Positions 1-12,500 of a stretch of 64,000 bases of DNA are shown in pieces (positions within the stretch are counted from its first letter, which is position 1; every line of letters begins with the position of its first letter). Position numbers and translations under genes: made by a program. The stretch lies in contig VZRZ01007409.1 in assembly GCA_013398175.1 (NCBI GenBank), forward strand, positions 160,177 to 224,176, written 5' to 3'. This DNA is from Climacteris rufus (Eukaryota; Chordata; Aves; Passeriformes; Climacteridae). The notes under the pieces are model-generated. The model had not been told where the DNA came from, made no database searches, and saw only the letters and a list, made by a program, of their open reading frames with translations.

Positions 1-3000
1 TCTTACTGGAAAACTGATCACAGAAGGAAAAAACATATACAGGTCAAAACTTTGTATGTTAATAAATATACACATACATTTGGAAATATATTTGGTCACA
101 ATTGACAAAAATAAATTTATTAAAAGAAATAATGCATTTTGTGTTTGCCATTCTGTCAGAGATCATTATTCAAACTTTATATAATTTCCTGTAGCATTAG
201 CTCTTGTTCAAGAGGTGAAAATGCCCTGCATGGACTTTGGTCCATCAAGGATATGATCCTGTGTTTTCAGATTTCCTGCCTAAATCCTTCTTCTTAAACA
301 AGCATTTTTTCCCAGCCTTAATCTTAGCAGTGAATCTGGAGACAATTTACAGGACAAAGGTAGCAGGTGCAAAACCTCTGTCTTTGAATTCACCTCCGCT
401 AAATGCAGAATTCTTCCAAAGGAGCAGGTTTTTAACAGAAAAACTCCAAGAAGAAGCTTGTATATATTTATGTAGCCCTGTAAATTTTATGGACTCATGT
501 CTGTTCTTACCCAATGAGATTCTGTCCCAGTGCACATTTGACCCATCTCACCTGGTGTGAGAACAAACTTGGATTTTAATTGGGTGGAGTACACGTGGCC
601 TTCCATGAAGCAATTACTCAGAAGTCTGATGCAGCAGTTGTATAATTCCTTCTCTATACCATAAAGCAGGTGACATGCAAGAGAAAGCAAAATTGTGTTT
701 AAGTTAAACATTGTGGTCAGAAGGGGGTGGATTATACCACAATTTTCTGTTCCACTGTGCTATTATGCCACTGTAAAATTACTGAATTCCAAATCCCTGT
801 GCTGGCAGACACCCAGGGAAACAAAATAAATACTCATGTCCAGATGTTAATATTTCTGTTAATGATTTTGCAAAATGTATTGCAAAATCTGAAATCCTTC
901 GAAATACCATGTCTTTTTTTCCATCAAAGCTAGGATTCCCAAGAAACCCAGTGGCAAAATGTTTTAATCAAAATAGTTAAAGTTTCAGGCAAAAATATAT
1001 TCTCTTTCAATTTTGCAATGAAAAATGGAGCTTTTCAGTGAAATACAGAAATTTCCTTTTGATTATTTTTTATCTTTTTTAGCTAAAAAGATTATGGCAC
1101 CTCTGTTACTCTCTGAACAATTCAGATTAGCTTTTAAATTAACACTAAAAAGTACTTTTTTACAGGATTTAAGTGCTGCTATCAGGATAGCAATGTAAGT
1201 TACTGCAACCTCTGGGAAGATTCTTACTAATATATTAAAGCCATTATATTTCATTTTCACAGTATCTTCATTAATGATCTAAAAGAACATACCAGTTAAA
1301 GTTGAAGGTCATATTATATTGAGACCAAAATTCCAGACATAACATAAAAGGAAAAAATGTTCCAAAACACTATCTCAAACAAGAGGCATATATCCAGAGG
1401 ATAGAAGGGCCAGAATTACTCGGGATTGGTAATGAAAAAATAAATCATAAAAATTTGGTCAATTTAAGGTGCCAGTTCTAAAACCTCACTGGTTTTTGTA
1501 CTGCATTATGAGAGACTGTCATATTCTACATAAATTTGGGTCCATGAAGGTTGGATGACTTCATCCTGTGGATATTTAGGTTGATTGCCACATCAGTGGC
1601 TGAAAGGCCCTGGGGAAAGCACATCTTGTCTCCATTTCTGGATATCACACTAAATCTGGCTTACCATCTCTATCACATCTCCTTGACTCATCCCACATGT
1701 CACATCTAATCAAACTGTTCATGAAGCAATGCTACTTTCCTACTCTATAAATATTTGGTGAATAGTTTGGACAAGTGATACTCAGCTGATGATTTGTTTG
1801 CAAACTAATCATTCCAGCTATTCATCACTGGTCTTTGTTATTCACAGTTGTTCACTCAGGTCACAGAGTCTTAAAGACATCTGAAAAATTGTGATAATTG
1901 TTTTTGGAGGAAGTAGACAGTTTTGAATTTTTTAATTACCTGCTCAATGGGGTAATCAGTATAGCGAATTTTTATATTAAAAAGTAGCATTTACATTTCT
2001 ATACTTTTCTGGTCTCTGACTAAATAGACAAAAATTTTAAGAGCAAAATAATGAGTGGAATAGTAATTTTATTCATTCAGATGTCATTGGAACAAGATTT
2101 ACTAATAAATCTTGAACGGGAAGAATTTAATATAATTTTAGAAATCATGAGGATAGTGTTTTTGATCATATTGCAGGAAAATCATAATTGGAAAGCTAAA
2201 AAGAAAAAAAAAAAGAAAAAAAAACCCCAAACAAATAACAAAAACAGACAAAGGAGCCAAGGCATTTTAATGAACAATTACTTATCTATATATAAGTTTG
2301 TGGATGAAAAAAGGGGGAGATAACTTCTGATACTAAATCCCAGAACACACAATTTCATAGTGCATAGTCAGAGCTGTGATTTTAAAGATAACTCAGTTTT
2401 CACTAGACTGTGCCTGTTTTACTCTATGTGTTCATTTTGGACATGAGCAAACGACTGCATCTTAACAAGTCACCCTTCCCTGGCTGAGCCTGGGGAATGA
2501 GTGTGAGTGTTTGTGCTGCTGCCCCAACACAGCTCTTTGCTTGAAGCACTATTTTAGTCATTGATTGCAAAAGGTTTGGAGCACTTAGCACAACCAGCTG
2601 GCATGTTTTAGCTTCTAAATAGCAACTCTTTGAGCAGCCACAACCTGCTCACTTGCAACCATTATAAATAATCATGCATACAGAAGTCAGAAGAAAATTA
2701 TTCTTGCCTGCTTTCCTTTGCCCTCAACAGCTAAATGAGGCCAGACTAGAAGAACAGTTTTCCAATGTATATCTAAATAACCAATACAGGAGGAAAACAA
2801 TTTAAAATGTGGATTCCATTTACTTTTAAAGTCTTAGCAACAGTAAAAATAATTGCTATTTTTCCATGCAAAAATACCTGTTTCAGTTTATTCTGAAATA
2901 GATATTTTCAAAAATACTCTTTCACTTCCTGTTTGGTGACATGGCCTCTTTGCTGTGGTCTGTGTTGCCTATGGCAGCCCTGAAAATGCTTGTTCACTCC

Positions 3001-5235
3001 ATTTTGAATGAAAATATAATATACTAGGAAATCACAGTAGAATTATCAAGAAGGCAATTCAGCAGTTAAACTATGTTTTTGAATAATAATACCAACTAGT
3101 AAACCCACCAGAGGTGTTCTCCAGGAGGAAAATGAGCACAAGTGGAAGGAAGACAAACTAACATGTCTGTACATAAAGCAGAATCAAGGATAAACAAACA
3201 GATATCATAGATGGGGTTATAAAATATTTGTATTAGGGCTTTTCTAGAAAGCTACTGCAAGATTTGATTCTTTACTAGTTTTTTTTTTTTTCTTCCACGG
3301 CAATTTTTTTACATAAAAGAGAAAGAAAAGATTACATTCCAGATGAGGAGGCTAAAAATCCTGGTCGTATTTTATTGTGAAAAAGTGCAAATTCATCTCG
3401 ACAGAAGACTTATGTTTCTACAAGGTTCTGCTGCGAGCTTGAGCAACTAAAGATAATAATAATTGCCTGAATTCAATCAAAGATGTTCACTTTGGAGGCC
3501 TTTAATAATTTTGCTTAACATCACAGCCCAAAAAACATACAACTCAAACAGGTAGTAACATATGATTACACAAACCCCTTCTTTCTTCTGTGTCCTTGCA
3601 GGTTAGAGAAAGAGGTTTAAAATAGAATAATTGAGGCAATCAGGTTCCTAGCAATCAAGGCTTCTACGGAAGTCATGAAAACTTGCCCTTTAAGAGTAAA
3701 AACCATAATAATTAAAATTACTTCATACTTTTCACAAAGTCAAAGATAAGAATCCAAATCAGTCTTAGCACTGCAGTATAGAGAGTAATGTATATTGTCA
3801 GGATAAGTAGCAATACTAAATGAAGATAAAAGACAGCTACCACACAGTAGGAAATAACATAATCTGGAAATTAAAAGTTTTGAACTGTCCCTTCATCCAA
3901 GCCCAGGAACAACCTCCCATTAAGAGAAGTGGGTAAGGAAATGAAAAAACATAATCAGTTACAAGGAAATCTGACATATTTACAGAAGTGATTTTTTGAT
4001 GTGAGAGTATGATGAGAGGGAGGGAACTTGATCCTGTAGCAAGTACGTTAAATCTCCCTAGGGAAGACATCAAGAGAAAGTGAGAAAAATATCAATTCAT
4101 GAAGGTTAAAATTTTGCCATTTATATCAAGCCTAATTTCTTTTAAAGAAAATGAAAAATATTTATTTCAAAGTTTTTGGTTTTATCTAAACAGCAAAAAA
4201 ATTCTAGAAGAGGCACCAGACTTTTTATCCCAGAAAACCATTGAGATGGAAGTCAGTCTAAAATGCCAAAAGCTAATTTGCTCATATTGCTAATACCACT
4301 TGGTACAGTGGCAAGAAGTCTTCACTCTAAGTGAATTTACTCTTTGGCTTTTGCAGGTCTTGTAAATTCCTCTTTATTATAGGCCTGGGGACAAATCTAC
4401 AGCTTGTGTCAACACTGCTTTACATAGTCCCTCTGAACAAATAGGAGGTAGCAATTATCTTATTTTGTTCATGCCAAACATAATTCTGATGATTCTCATG
4501 GTTCTGGAAAGTTTAAGTACATAATTTCTCATCTTACACCATAATTTGCCACTAGACACTCAAGTTTGTTGTGGTTTGTATTTTGTTTTTTGCTTTTTTT
4601 TAAATTAGAAAACCCAAGAATTGCATGTCTTTGGAGGGTTTGAGCTCAAAACAAATACTTAATATTGCATGATTTGCAATAAAATCATTATAGCTGCTGA
4701 CACTGATATTTACCTCAATTTACCTGTCCTGCTTTTTTTCCCCCTTGAAATCTAATACAAATTCAAAATATGAGATGAACATCTACAGCCCTTTCTGATC
4801 CTTTAATTTTTGGTTTACACTCTGAATCCCTTCCAGTTATTTGCTAATTCTTTCTTATTTTGTAGTAAACCTTTTGCAAGATTTTATAAAACATCATAGT
4901 AAACAAGCAAGCAACCATTTGGTTAACTTCAAAAAACATGCACCCTGTGTGGAGAGAACCCCATGCAGGACATGCACAGGAAACAATGCACTATTGTCTT
5001 TGAGGTACATTGCTACATTAGAGGTTAATTAAACAGAAAATGCGAACACTTGTGGACTGTTGCTATGTTCATCAAGATACAATTAAAGTGTATAACCATT
5101 GTGTAGAACAGCTGGTTTATGGGAAGATGGAGTTTTCTGCATCATCACAATCAGCCTAGTGTTATTTGTAATTCCATTTCCCATCTAGCCAGTGAGAATA
5201 TTAGTCCTCACTTCCCGTGAAAACTTAAAAAATCA
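1..5235. other. AT-rich non-coding stretch, no gene seen
   Basis: No reading frame here looks coding. All are short, rich in Leu, Ile, Lys and Phe from AT-rich DNA, and resemble no family I recognise. Several A or T runs occur, the longest being the A-rich tract near 2.2 kb. Occasional AATAAA hexamers are expected by chance at this composition. The region could be intergenic or intronic, and the sequence alone does not separate these. Confidence 0.7.
2196..2252. repeat. A-rich low-complexity tract
   Basis: This run of A interrupted by single G and then C bases is simple sequence. A 90-residue reading frame crosses it and acquires a polylysine stretch purely from the A run, so that frame should not be taken as a gene. 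I see no flanking target duplication or gene-like sequence upstream that would make it the tail of a retrocopy. Confidence 0.75.
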
Positions 5236-5239
5236 CCAA

Positions 5240-5478
5240 ATTAGAAATTATGACTCTTACTCTAGTTTTGAATTTTTTAAAGCTTTAAACAGAAACCCCC
5301 AGAGGTGCACACTCTCCACAGTGAATGCTTTTAAGAACAGATTAGATTAACATCTGTGAGTAACAACTTCACATAGCTTGGCTGTCTAAAGGGAGAAGGC
5401 AGAACTAGATCATTTCCTGACAAGTCCTGTGGTGATAGGAGCCTATCTTTGGGATGCAGTTTGGCTTCCAATCACCTC
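5240..5478 (+). repeat. old CR1-like LINE, 3' end
   Basis: The order of motifs follows the 3' end of older reptile and bird CR1 elements. A cccagaggtg...ctctccac block is followed by gcttttaagaacagattaga, then aacatctg, then agaactagatcatttcctga, which matches the usual 'gactagatgatctc' block. The copy is heavily diverged and lacks a clear ATTCTATGA tail, so it is probably an ancient insertion. Only the last couple of hundred bases remain, as usual for 5'-truncated LINE copies. The edges are approximate. Confidence 0.6.
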
Positions 5479-5539
5479 TTCAATGCCTGGGTAGGAATTC
5501 TAGGAAAGAAGTGAGAGACACCACTGTCACTCCTCTCTA

Positions 5540-5625
5540 ATGCCTGGTGGTTAGGATGCTGATGCAAGGTATAGCTCAGGTTCCCACTGAGGGGACTTTA
5601 ATTTATGCCTCACTACTAGCACATA
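5540..5625 (+). repeat. possible tRNA-derived SINE head remnant
   Basis: The sequence gcctggtggttaggatgctg followed about 20 bases later by aggttccca resembles the A-box and B-box region of the ancient tRNA-headed SINEs (MIR/CORE type) of amniotes. No tRNA cloverleaf can be drawn, so it is not a tRNA gene. The remainder of the element is not recognisable, and the match is short enough to be coincidental. Confidence 0.4.
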
Positions 5626-6939
5626 ACAAGACATTGCTCATTCTTCCTCTCCCACATTGACCAAAATTTCATCAAGGATATGAGAAAGGCAACAAAATCT
5701 CTTAAAAGAAAAAAAAAAAAGTATCAAAACCAGTCAGTTCCCAGAAGCTTTTGTTCCAATTCAACATTTTCCAGCCAAAGGAAAAAAAACCCCTTAATCA
5801 AGTAATGTCAACTAACTGGAGAGACCATATAAATATTAATCTAGCATCACATCTAACTGTGATAGTCTGGGCACATATTTATTTATTCGTATATCTTGGA
5901 GTGAAATAAAAAGACAGATGGGATTATTAGGGGTTTTTTTAATCAAATTCCTGACTCTTACAGTCAGAACTACGGTCAGTGTTAGGGGTATTAAAAAAAT
6001 TAAAGTGAGAGTGGTATACATGATTTGGGGATGTGTGTTAGTTATTCTCATTATATTTTACAATTGCTGTGTCAACCAGGCAACAACAACAACCAATTAA
6101 CTAAACAACCAAACAAAACCCCCCCCAAAAAATCAGAAAAAAATGAATGATAAGAAAAGAAACAACACAAAGCCTGGAAACAACTCTGACTCCCTTAGAG
6201 CCCAGGACAAGTAATAACTACAGCAGTTTTGACATTTCAGAAAAGTTTCCACTGTGGTTTTACACTAGAACCAGATCTAATTGGTTTCTGATGATCTTAT
6301 TCTCATTTTAGAAAAAAAAATAAAACCCGATGTAAGTTTTAAGAAACATAAAAAATACTAAGAAATAGGAAGGGGAAAGTGTGTGTTTTTTTCTTAATGT
6401 TATAAGGAGACTTCAGTTTGGCCTATTTCAATATTTTTGCCAGGATAAGTTCAACTTCCCTCTTCTACAGAGAAAAAAAGATCATATGCAGCATGGGGGA
6501 CACACTAGAACATGTAAAGCAACAAATTCCACCTACTTTCAGGCAGCTGTCCCCAGCTGCTGAGCTAAGTTACACCAGCAGTGATGAGAGTCAGGCACCT
6601 CCAGAACCTGATACTGGTAACCTGAAGTTTTTTCACTGATCCTGGATGGGAGCTGCAGGTCTGTCTTCCCAATAGGAGCACCTCACCTCTGTAGGACAAA
6701 TCTCATCTAGGAGATGCAGAATGGCTCATATGAATGCAGCCTGCACCTGGACTGGTATATTTTAAAATATAAGTTTTCAAATGTATTGATAAGTATGGTA
6801 ACATGGGCTTATTTACCACAGGGCTTCCCACAACTGCTTGAAGAGTAGTTACAAAGATTAGAGGGACAAACTATTCTCAGCTGTAACAGACAATGTAGCA
6901 AGGGTCAGCAGGCAAAACTGTCACATTAGAAGGTTTCAG
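5626..6939. other. non-coding stretch with low-complexity runs
   Basis: No gene is seen. It contains a short A run near 5710, the C/A-rich stretch listed separately, and short unrelated reading frames. The segment around 6565-6600 (gttacaccagcagtgatga) faintly resembles the decayed palindromic repeats seen elsewhere in the window, but too little remains to call it. Confidence 0.6.
6078..6145. repeat. CAA/CCAAA-rich low-complexity tract
   Basis: Runs of CAA and AACC units lead into a C8 run and an A6 run. It is simple sequence with no coding potential, and slippage makes it a likely length polymorphism. Confidence 0.7.
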
Positions 6940-7163
6940 TTCGTGAAAGAGAGAATTTTTTTCACTGGAAGGATGAAGAAATACTAGAAAAGGCAGTCCA
7001 GGGGGCTGTGGAGTCTCCATCCAAGGCCATTTTAAAGATTTAGGGTAGACAAAGCCATTGTTTACTTGATTTAGTGCTGGTGACAGGTCTGCCTCAAGCA
7101 GGAGACTGGAGTGATTCAGAGATGCCCTCCCACTCACACTTCTATTCTATGATTTCTGTGGTT
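6940..7163 (+). repeat. CR1 LINE, 3' end
   Basis: The block order matches the CR1 C-terminal coding end and 3' UTR. First comes gagaatttttttcactggaa, then a diverged 'ggctgcccaggg' block (ggcagtccaggg), ggctgtggagtctccatcc, tgcctcaagcagg and finally the tail ctattctatgatttctgtgg. The last block is the diagnostic CR1 3' terminus and fixes the orientation as plus. The copy is 5'-truncated, diverged and non-functional. Confidence 0.78.
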
Positions 7164-8774
7164 CAATGAGGGTTTCTTGCTCCACTATCATAGCAGCTGC
7201 TAAGCAAATCAACATGTCAGTTGGGTCTTTCAGAAAAATGCAATAAATATTCTGGATATTAGTGAAATCCTTCAACAGATATGTGTTTTACATTCTTTTA
7301 TAAATTTATAAATGCATCTCCATCAAGAACAAATCTTGTTGGTGTGAGAGTATAACTTCTCCTCCTTTGCTTATTCATCCATTCCGAGTGATGGCTGCAG
7401 CAGCACCGCTGTGCCCCTGTGCCTGATGGCACTGAGGCAATTTGTAGCCAAGGAGGGAAAGCAAGAGATCACCCAGCACTTATAATCTGCATGCATCTTT
7501 AACTTCAGTCTGAAGTGAAGATCTAATATGTGTTTCTTAAACTAGTTATGTGTAAGTGGTCTCTGTGTAGCATCTAAATCAATGTTGAGTTTTTTTGACC
7601 TTTTGTGTTTTACATTGGAAAAACAGACCTCTTTATATTATAGGAATGTCAGTGCAGTATGAAGTCAGTTAAAGGAATTAAATAAGAAAGTCTTACCTGG
7701 TAAAGCTACACTTTCTATATATGGACTCACCAAATGCGAATCATATGTGATATTTGAACAAATCATAAAACTAAATATTATATTATGGCAGGGACTTAAA
7801 AACAGAAATAAAACAGGAAGAAGGCATACTTTTCTTGCCAGTGATGCATTTCACTGTCTGTTCTACTATAAAGAGAATACATCAGTTCCTGGTACCTAGG
7901 GAAAAAGAAAAAAAAAATGTGATTGAATTAAGTCTGTTTGAGTAAATTAAAAATCCTCTACAAGTCAGTGGTTTGAAGAGCTGGTAGGAGTCACCACTTG
8001 ACTTCCAATGAAAGTGTAGCATCTGTGGGGGCAAAAAGTCAGTCTCTCGGGGGTCTGGCTTTCTGAGAGTAAGGTTATTCCACAATAGTCTGCCAACCTT
8101 CAGCCAAACCACCACTGGCACTTTTCTTTCCTGGTCTCCTTCAGAAGATCCCTTCTTCTAGGACTTGGAGAGGATTTCTAAGACCGTGCCCAGGTCCTGC
8201 CCCGAACCATGTCTATCCCACACCCCACTAGCTCTGTGTCAGTAAGGGACTCACTTGTCATAGTTTGGGTGCAGATAAATGACAGAAGGATTTTGCGAAT
8301 TGATCAGAAAGGCCCAGCAGAATCCCAGTCCCTGTTTCTGGAACCTGCATAAGAAGCTTTCCTGGGGTTCATCCTTATCCAAAACCTAGGTGTCTGAAAG
8401 ATCTCTTTGGACTATAGTTCAGAGTGCACTCTCACAGTTGTTCTGCTCTCATAATTTCACTGTTGTAGCATTTGAGTGATAAATTAAACACTTTTCAAAA
8501 GAAAACAGATTGATTTTTTTTTTTAAGTTAAAGAATATTTTTGATTAAAGACTGTTTTTTTTACAATCCAAAACAATTAATTTGATTAATGGTCACATTT
8601 TCTCTTCAAAATAATTTCAGCAAATTTCTTTTTTCTTAGGCTTAATTTTGGAAACTCAGTGTCTAAATATCCCCCACGGTTTTACCACGCATGGCTGTGA
8701 AGTGCATTTCAAAGACTTCACACACTGCTGTCTTCCTGACATTGTTGGAGGGGAAGAGCTGTTTTCTAACATGA
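7164..8774. other. unique non-coding stretch
   Basis: No gene is seen. A short segment at about 7425-7480 (ctgaggca, agggaaag, gatcacccagca) faintly resembles the tail of MIR/L2-type repeats but is too diverged to annotate separately. The remaining reading frames are short and look random. Confidence 0.6.
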
Positions 8775-8975
8775 GAAATGGATTTGCAATCTATTCATTT
8801 GGGCTGAGGTGTTTAATTTTAGGCAGCCAAGCTTCTTGTCTCAAGTCCTTTGTGCCTCAGATTATCTACCTCTAAAAAGGATATAATGTTCTGTGTTTAT
8901 CTCCAAGGGCTGACAGGAGGTTTACTTAATTTACATCTGCAAAGTACTTTGCAATCCAAGTAAAACGTGCCCATT
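8775..8975 (+). repeat. ancient MIR/CORE-SINE-like repeat
   Basis: The sequence follows, in order, the well-known core and tail of amniote MIR/CORE-type SINEs and their LINE partners. The visible blocks are ttgtgcctcagattatctac, ctctaaaaaggatataatg, a diverged 'agggttgttgtgaggattaa' block at 8907-8930, and ctgcaaagtactttgcaatc. These correspond to 'cctcagtttccccatctgtaaaatggggataa' through 'taaagcactttgagatcc'. The copy is old but collinear over about 200 bases. Three other pieces of similar type occur at 16.2, 50.3 and 62.1-62.3 kb. Confidence 0.72.
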
Positions 8976-9140
8976 TAAATGCAATGCTTTATTACAAGAC
9001 AGGAGTAAATGCTACTGTCATTTATCCTGGTGTCAAATGGGACTAATCCCATGGCAAACCAAGGAAATGCACATAGGAAAAGGCAGTGGAGAATCAAACG
9101 TGATCCCCTTGGGTACCAAAGTGAAGCTCAGGAAAAAAAA

Positions 9141-9586
9141 ATCATAGAATCATATAGGTTAGAAAAGACTTCTTAAGATCACCTAGTCTAAATGTTAACA
9201 GGGTACTGCCAAGTTCCTGAGTGACTCATCTACAGGTCTTTTAAATATCTCCAGGGCTGGTGAATCCACCACTTCCCTGGGCAGCCTGTTCCAATCCTCG
9301 ACAATCCTCTTGGGGAAAAAATTTTTCCTAATTTCCAATCTAAACCTCCCCTGGTGCAACTTTGAGGCCATTTCCAGTAGTCCTGGTTGTAGTTGCATGG
9401 GAGAAGGGGCCGATCCCCACACTACTACAGCCTCCTGTCAGGGAGTTGCAGAGAGTGATACGGTCTACCCTGAGCCTCCTCTTCTCCAGCTGAACATTCC
9501 CAGCTCCTCCTTAGAGAGTGGTATACTCCAGAATCTTCCCCAGCTCTGCTGCCCCTCTCAGGGCACACTCTAGTGCCTCAATGGAA
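9141..9586 (-). repeat. CR1 LINE, 3' portion, minus strand
   Basis: It begins on the plus strand with atcatagaatcata, the reverse complement of the CR1 3' tail. It then runs backwards through 'ctgggcagcctgttccaat', 'ttcctaatttccaatctaaa', 'gcctcctcttctccagctga' and 'agtgcctcaatggaat'. The minus strand retains a diverged C-terminal reading frame of the CR1 polyprotein (9422 to 9195), with the readable motif WNRLPREVV, but it is isolated from any reverse transcriptase and not functional. About 445 bases remain, so the element is 5'-truncated. It is the second longest CR1 copy in the window and less diverged than the 5.2 kb copy. Confidence 0.9.
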
Positions 9587-12500
9587 TGACAGAGTTTTAT
9601 TTTCACTCCTAGGCTCCCCATTCCTCTCCTGAGTACATCGGGCGGAGGTCGTGGCTCGGTCAGAGAGGGAGAGGGTGCCCAGCGGGCCAGGTGTGCTGGC
9701 CCAGCCAGGCCTGGGCAGCGATCACACCGGGCTGTCACTGCTGGCAGCTGTGGCTGAGCAGCTTAGGCAGCAGGAGAAATCCCCTGGCCTTACCGTAAGT
9801 CCTGTGACACGGTATCACTTGACTGAATTAGCTCAAATGATGGGGATATAATTGACCAAACGCTGCCTGGAGCGGTGACTCAGTCTGTGCCCGCACGGCC
9901 TGTGCCAGCTGGGCACAGCGGTCTGGGCCCTCCTCAGGGAAATCTGAGGGCTCTGCTCGGTGTGTTGGGGGGATGCCCTACACACAGGCAAATCTGGGGG
10001 AGGAAGGTACTTATGAAACTGATTTCAAAACCAGAAGCGAGTGAGGGTCAGACACAACAGGCCAAAGTGAAGAAATACGGTTGGTCAACAAAAATAACAG
10101 GGTCAGAAGTTATTTCTGACAGCATATCTGGTGACTGTGTTTGAACATTGGTGATTAACGTATCAGCTATGCCTGTGTGTGATGCAAGAGGCACGGTGAG
10201 TGGTTTGCCTGTGTGTTCAGCTCTCCAGCCCGTCCACTTTGTCCAGACAAAATCCCAACATAAAAGGCTTATCTTGCAAATTAGCCAGCACAGTCATCCC
10301 AAGGGTTTATTTATTTTAAGCTGTGGGCCCCAGTGACAGACACATCCATTAAAAAAAAACTACTGCCCTTTGCAATAGGAGATTCTAACTTTTTTTCCCC
10401 TTAACTAACATTTTTCTTCCCCCAACAAAGTGGCCAAAAAATTTCAGTACATAATACATCGGCAAGACCAACAATGAAGGAAACCCACATCTGTCTCTGT
10501 TAGAGGTTGGGTTAATGTTGTAGTAGGATCCAGGTCTGCTATGTGCGTGTACAGTGGTTGTGGTGAAGGGGGAAGTGTGAAGTGAAAGCAGGGTTAGTGA
10601 GAAGTTAAAGAGGAAAGAGAGTTAGTAACACTCTGAAACACAGTCAAGGATGTGAAAGCACAAACTGGTAAGCAGCGGTAAAAAGTTGGAATGTGAAATG
10701 AAAAAATAAACAAGCAAAGGAATTAAGAATTAGAACATTTTCAAAGAATGAATGTGTCAAAAGAGATTATTGCAGAATACAGGTCTGGACCTAACCGTAT
10801 ACAAATGCATGTCTGTATTCATAGTGGGGTGGGTGGCAGGGATGAGATACCTGACATGTTTGCAAAACAGTTGAGGCCTTGCAGGATGTGCTGATTTTTT
10901 AAGAGCTTTGCCTTCTCAGAGCTGCTTAATAACTAATTTTAAGTAGCCAAGTATACATGATAGTGTGAATCATGGTTCCTGTGGCAAACCCATGGTAAGA
11001 AGTTGTGCCAGCAGCAGTATAACAGTTTATTAGAAGGTGAACATATGCTTTTCATCCAAAAAGGGATATAGCAAAGGCATTTTGAAGACTGAAATTCCAT
11101 TAATCAAAATAATGTGTTTCTGTATGAAAAATAAAAACTCCTTCATGTACCCCAAATTAATCCACCTACTGCTTTGGGTCATTTCCACTAAACAAAGCTG
11201 TTTCTTCTATGTGGAGACAGAACTAGCAATACCCAACTGTAGACCACACCAAAAACATATTATCTTTAATTGCACAAATATTCCACTAAGATAAAGAAGG
11301 TGGCCTAAAGCACTGACATTTGCCATTCAACAGCTCAAAGGCTTTGAAACACTTTATAAAGAAGCATAATTTCTGACTGAAGATTTCTGCAGATAGATGT
11401 AGAGGGTCACATTCTTAGCTGGTATAAAAATGAGGTAAGTCCAATTAGATTATTCTAATTTATGATCTTGAGACATTTTTGAGATAGTATCCTAATTGAA
11501 GCTTGAGATACTTTTCCATTAAAGGCTTTCCTCCCATGAGACTTACAAAGTGATACTTTTTTAGTTTTTGTTTTTTACTTATCTATTATTTTACCACTTT
11601 TAATTTTTAATCATGAAAAGGTAAAAGTAATAGATTCTTAATAAGTGATTCAAATGTGGTATTTCTCACTCAAGAGAATTTTCTAATGTTAACTCAGCTT
11701 TCTTTTAATTTCTCTGCAAAAGAGTGACCACAGGCAGCCCCTACACCCTTGTTCAGCTTGTGTGGCTGCTACAATCTCTGCCAGACACCAGCAATCTTCA
11801 ATCCAGCAATGCCCAGCAAATGGGTGGTGAGGCACGTGATGATGAATGTTCTCCTGAGACAGTGCTGGACCAAAAGCAGAGGGGACGTTGCCGACAGGTC
11901 AGGGGCAAAAGGTTGTTCTGTTTCTGCCTCTTATTGCCTCTGTGTGTGACATTAGTGGCTTCCCAGAGTCCTGGCTGAAGTGGCTTTCACAATGCCAGTT
12001 ATAAAAGTCTGTTGCACAGACACACTGCCCTAATCAAGAAACAAGCACTGTTCTTTTCCTTACCAATATTCCCTTTCTCAGAATCCCCCCAGAAATGTCA
12101 TCAGATTCAATAATGTGCTTGACAAATTCATTTTGACTTTTACACCATTTGCTAGTGTTGGGTGCATACCTACATGAAGGCTTGGGTAGAAAAGCCAAGT
12201 ACCAGGTCTTTCAGGATAGTTGAAACTTGAGACACTGTCCCTTAAACACTTATCTTTCCCACCTGAAAAGCTGTGTTGTCGCCCCTGTCAGAGTGTTTTT
12301 GTAACAACTCTGGGATTACCTTTGCTCTTGACATAGGAAAAAAAATTGCAACTTTCTGTTTTAAATTGCAATCTTTCCCTTGCCTTATGCAGTTGAAATT
12401 GTATTCTCTACCCTATATAGGTATACAGCAGTTTGAATGTGAACCACAGTCGAGTTTTCAACCCTATGAGCTAAGGCATAGACAAGGATTTAAAACTGAC

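Noticed and set aside
2051..2323. 90-codon frame with a polylysine stretch
   Set aside because: The lysines come from an A-rich low-complexity tract and the rest is Ile/Leu-rich AT sequence without a known domain.
5540..5625. tRNA gene
   Set aside because: Only A-box-like and weak B-box-like strings are present. No acceptor stem or cloverleaf can be formed.
9195..9422. Minus-strand 75-codon frame with WNRLPREVV motif as a gene
   Set aside because: It is the C-terminal coding remnant of the truncated CR1 element, not a host gene.
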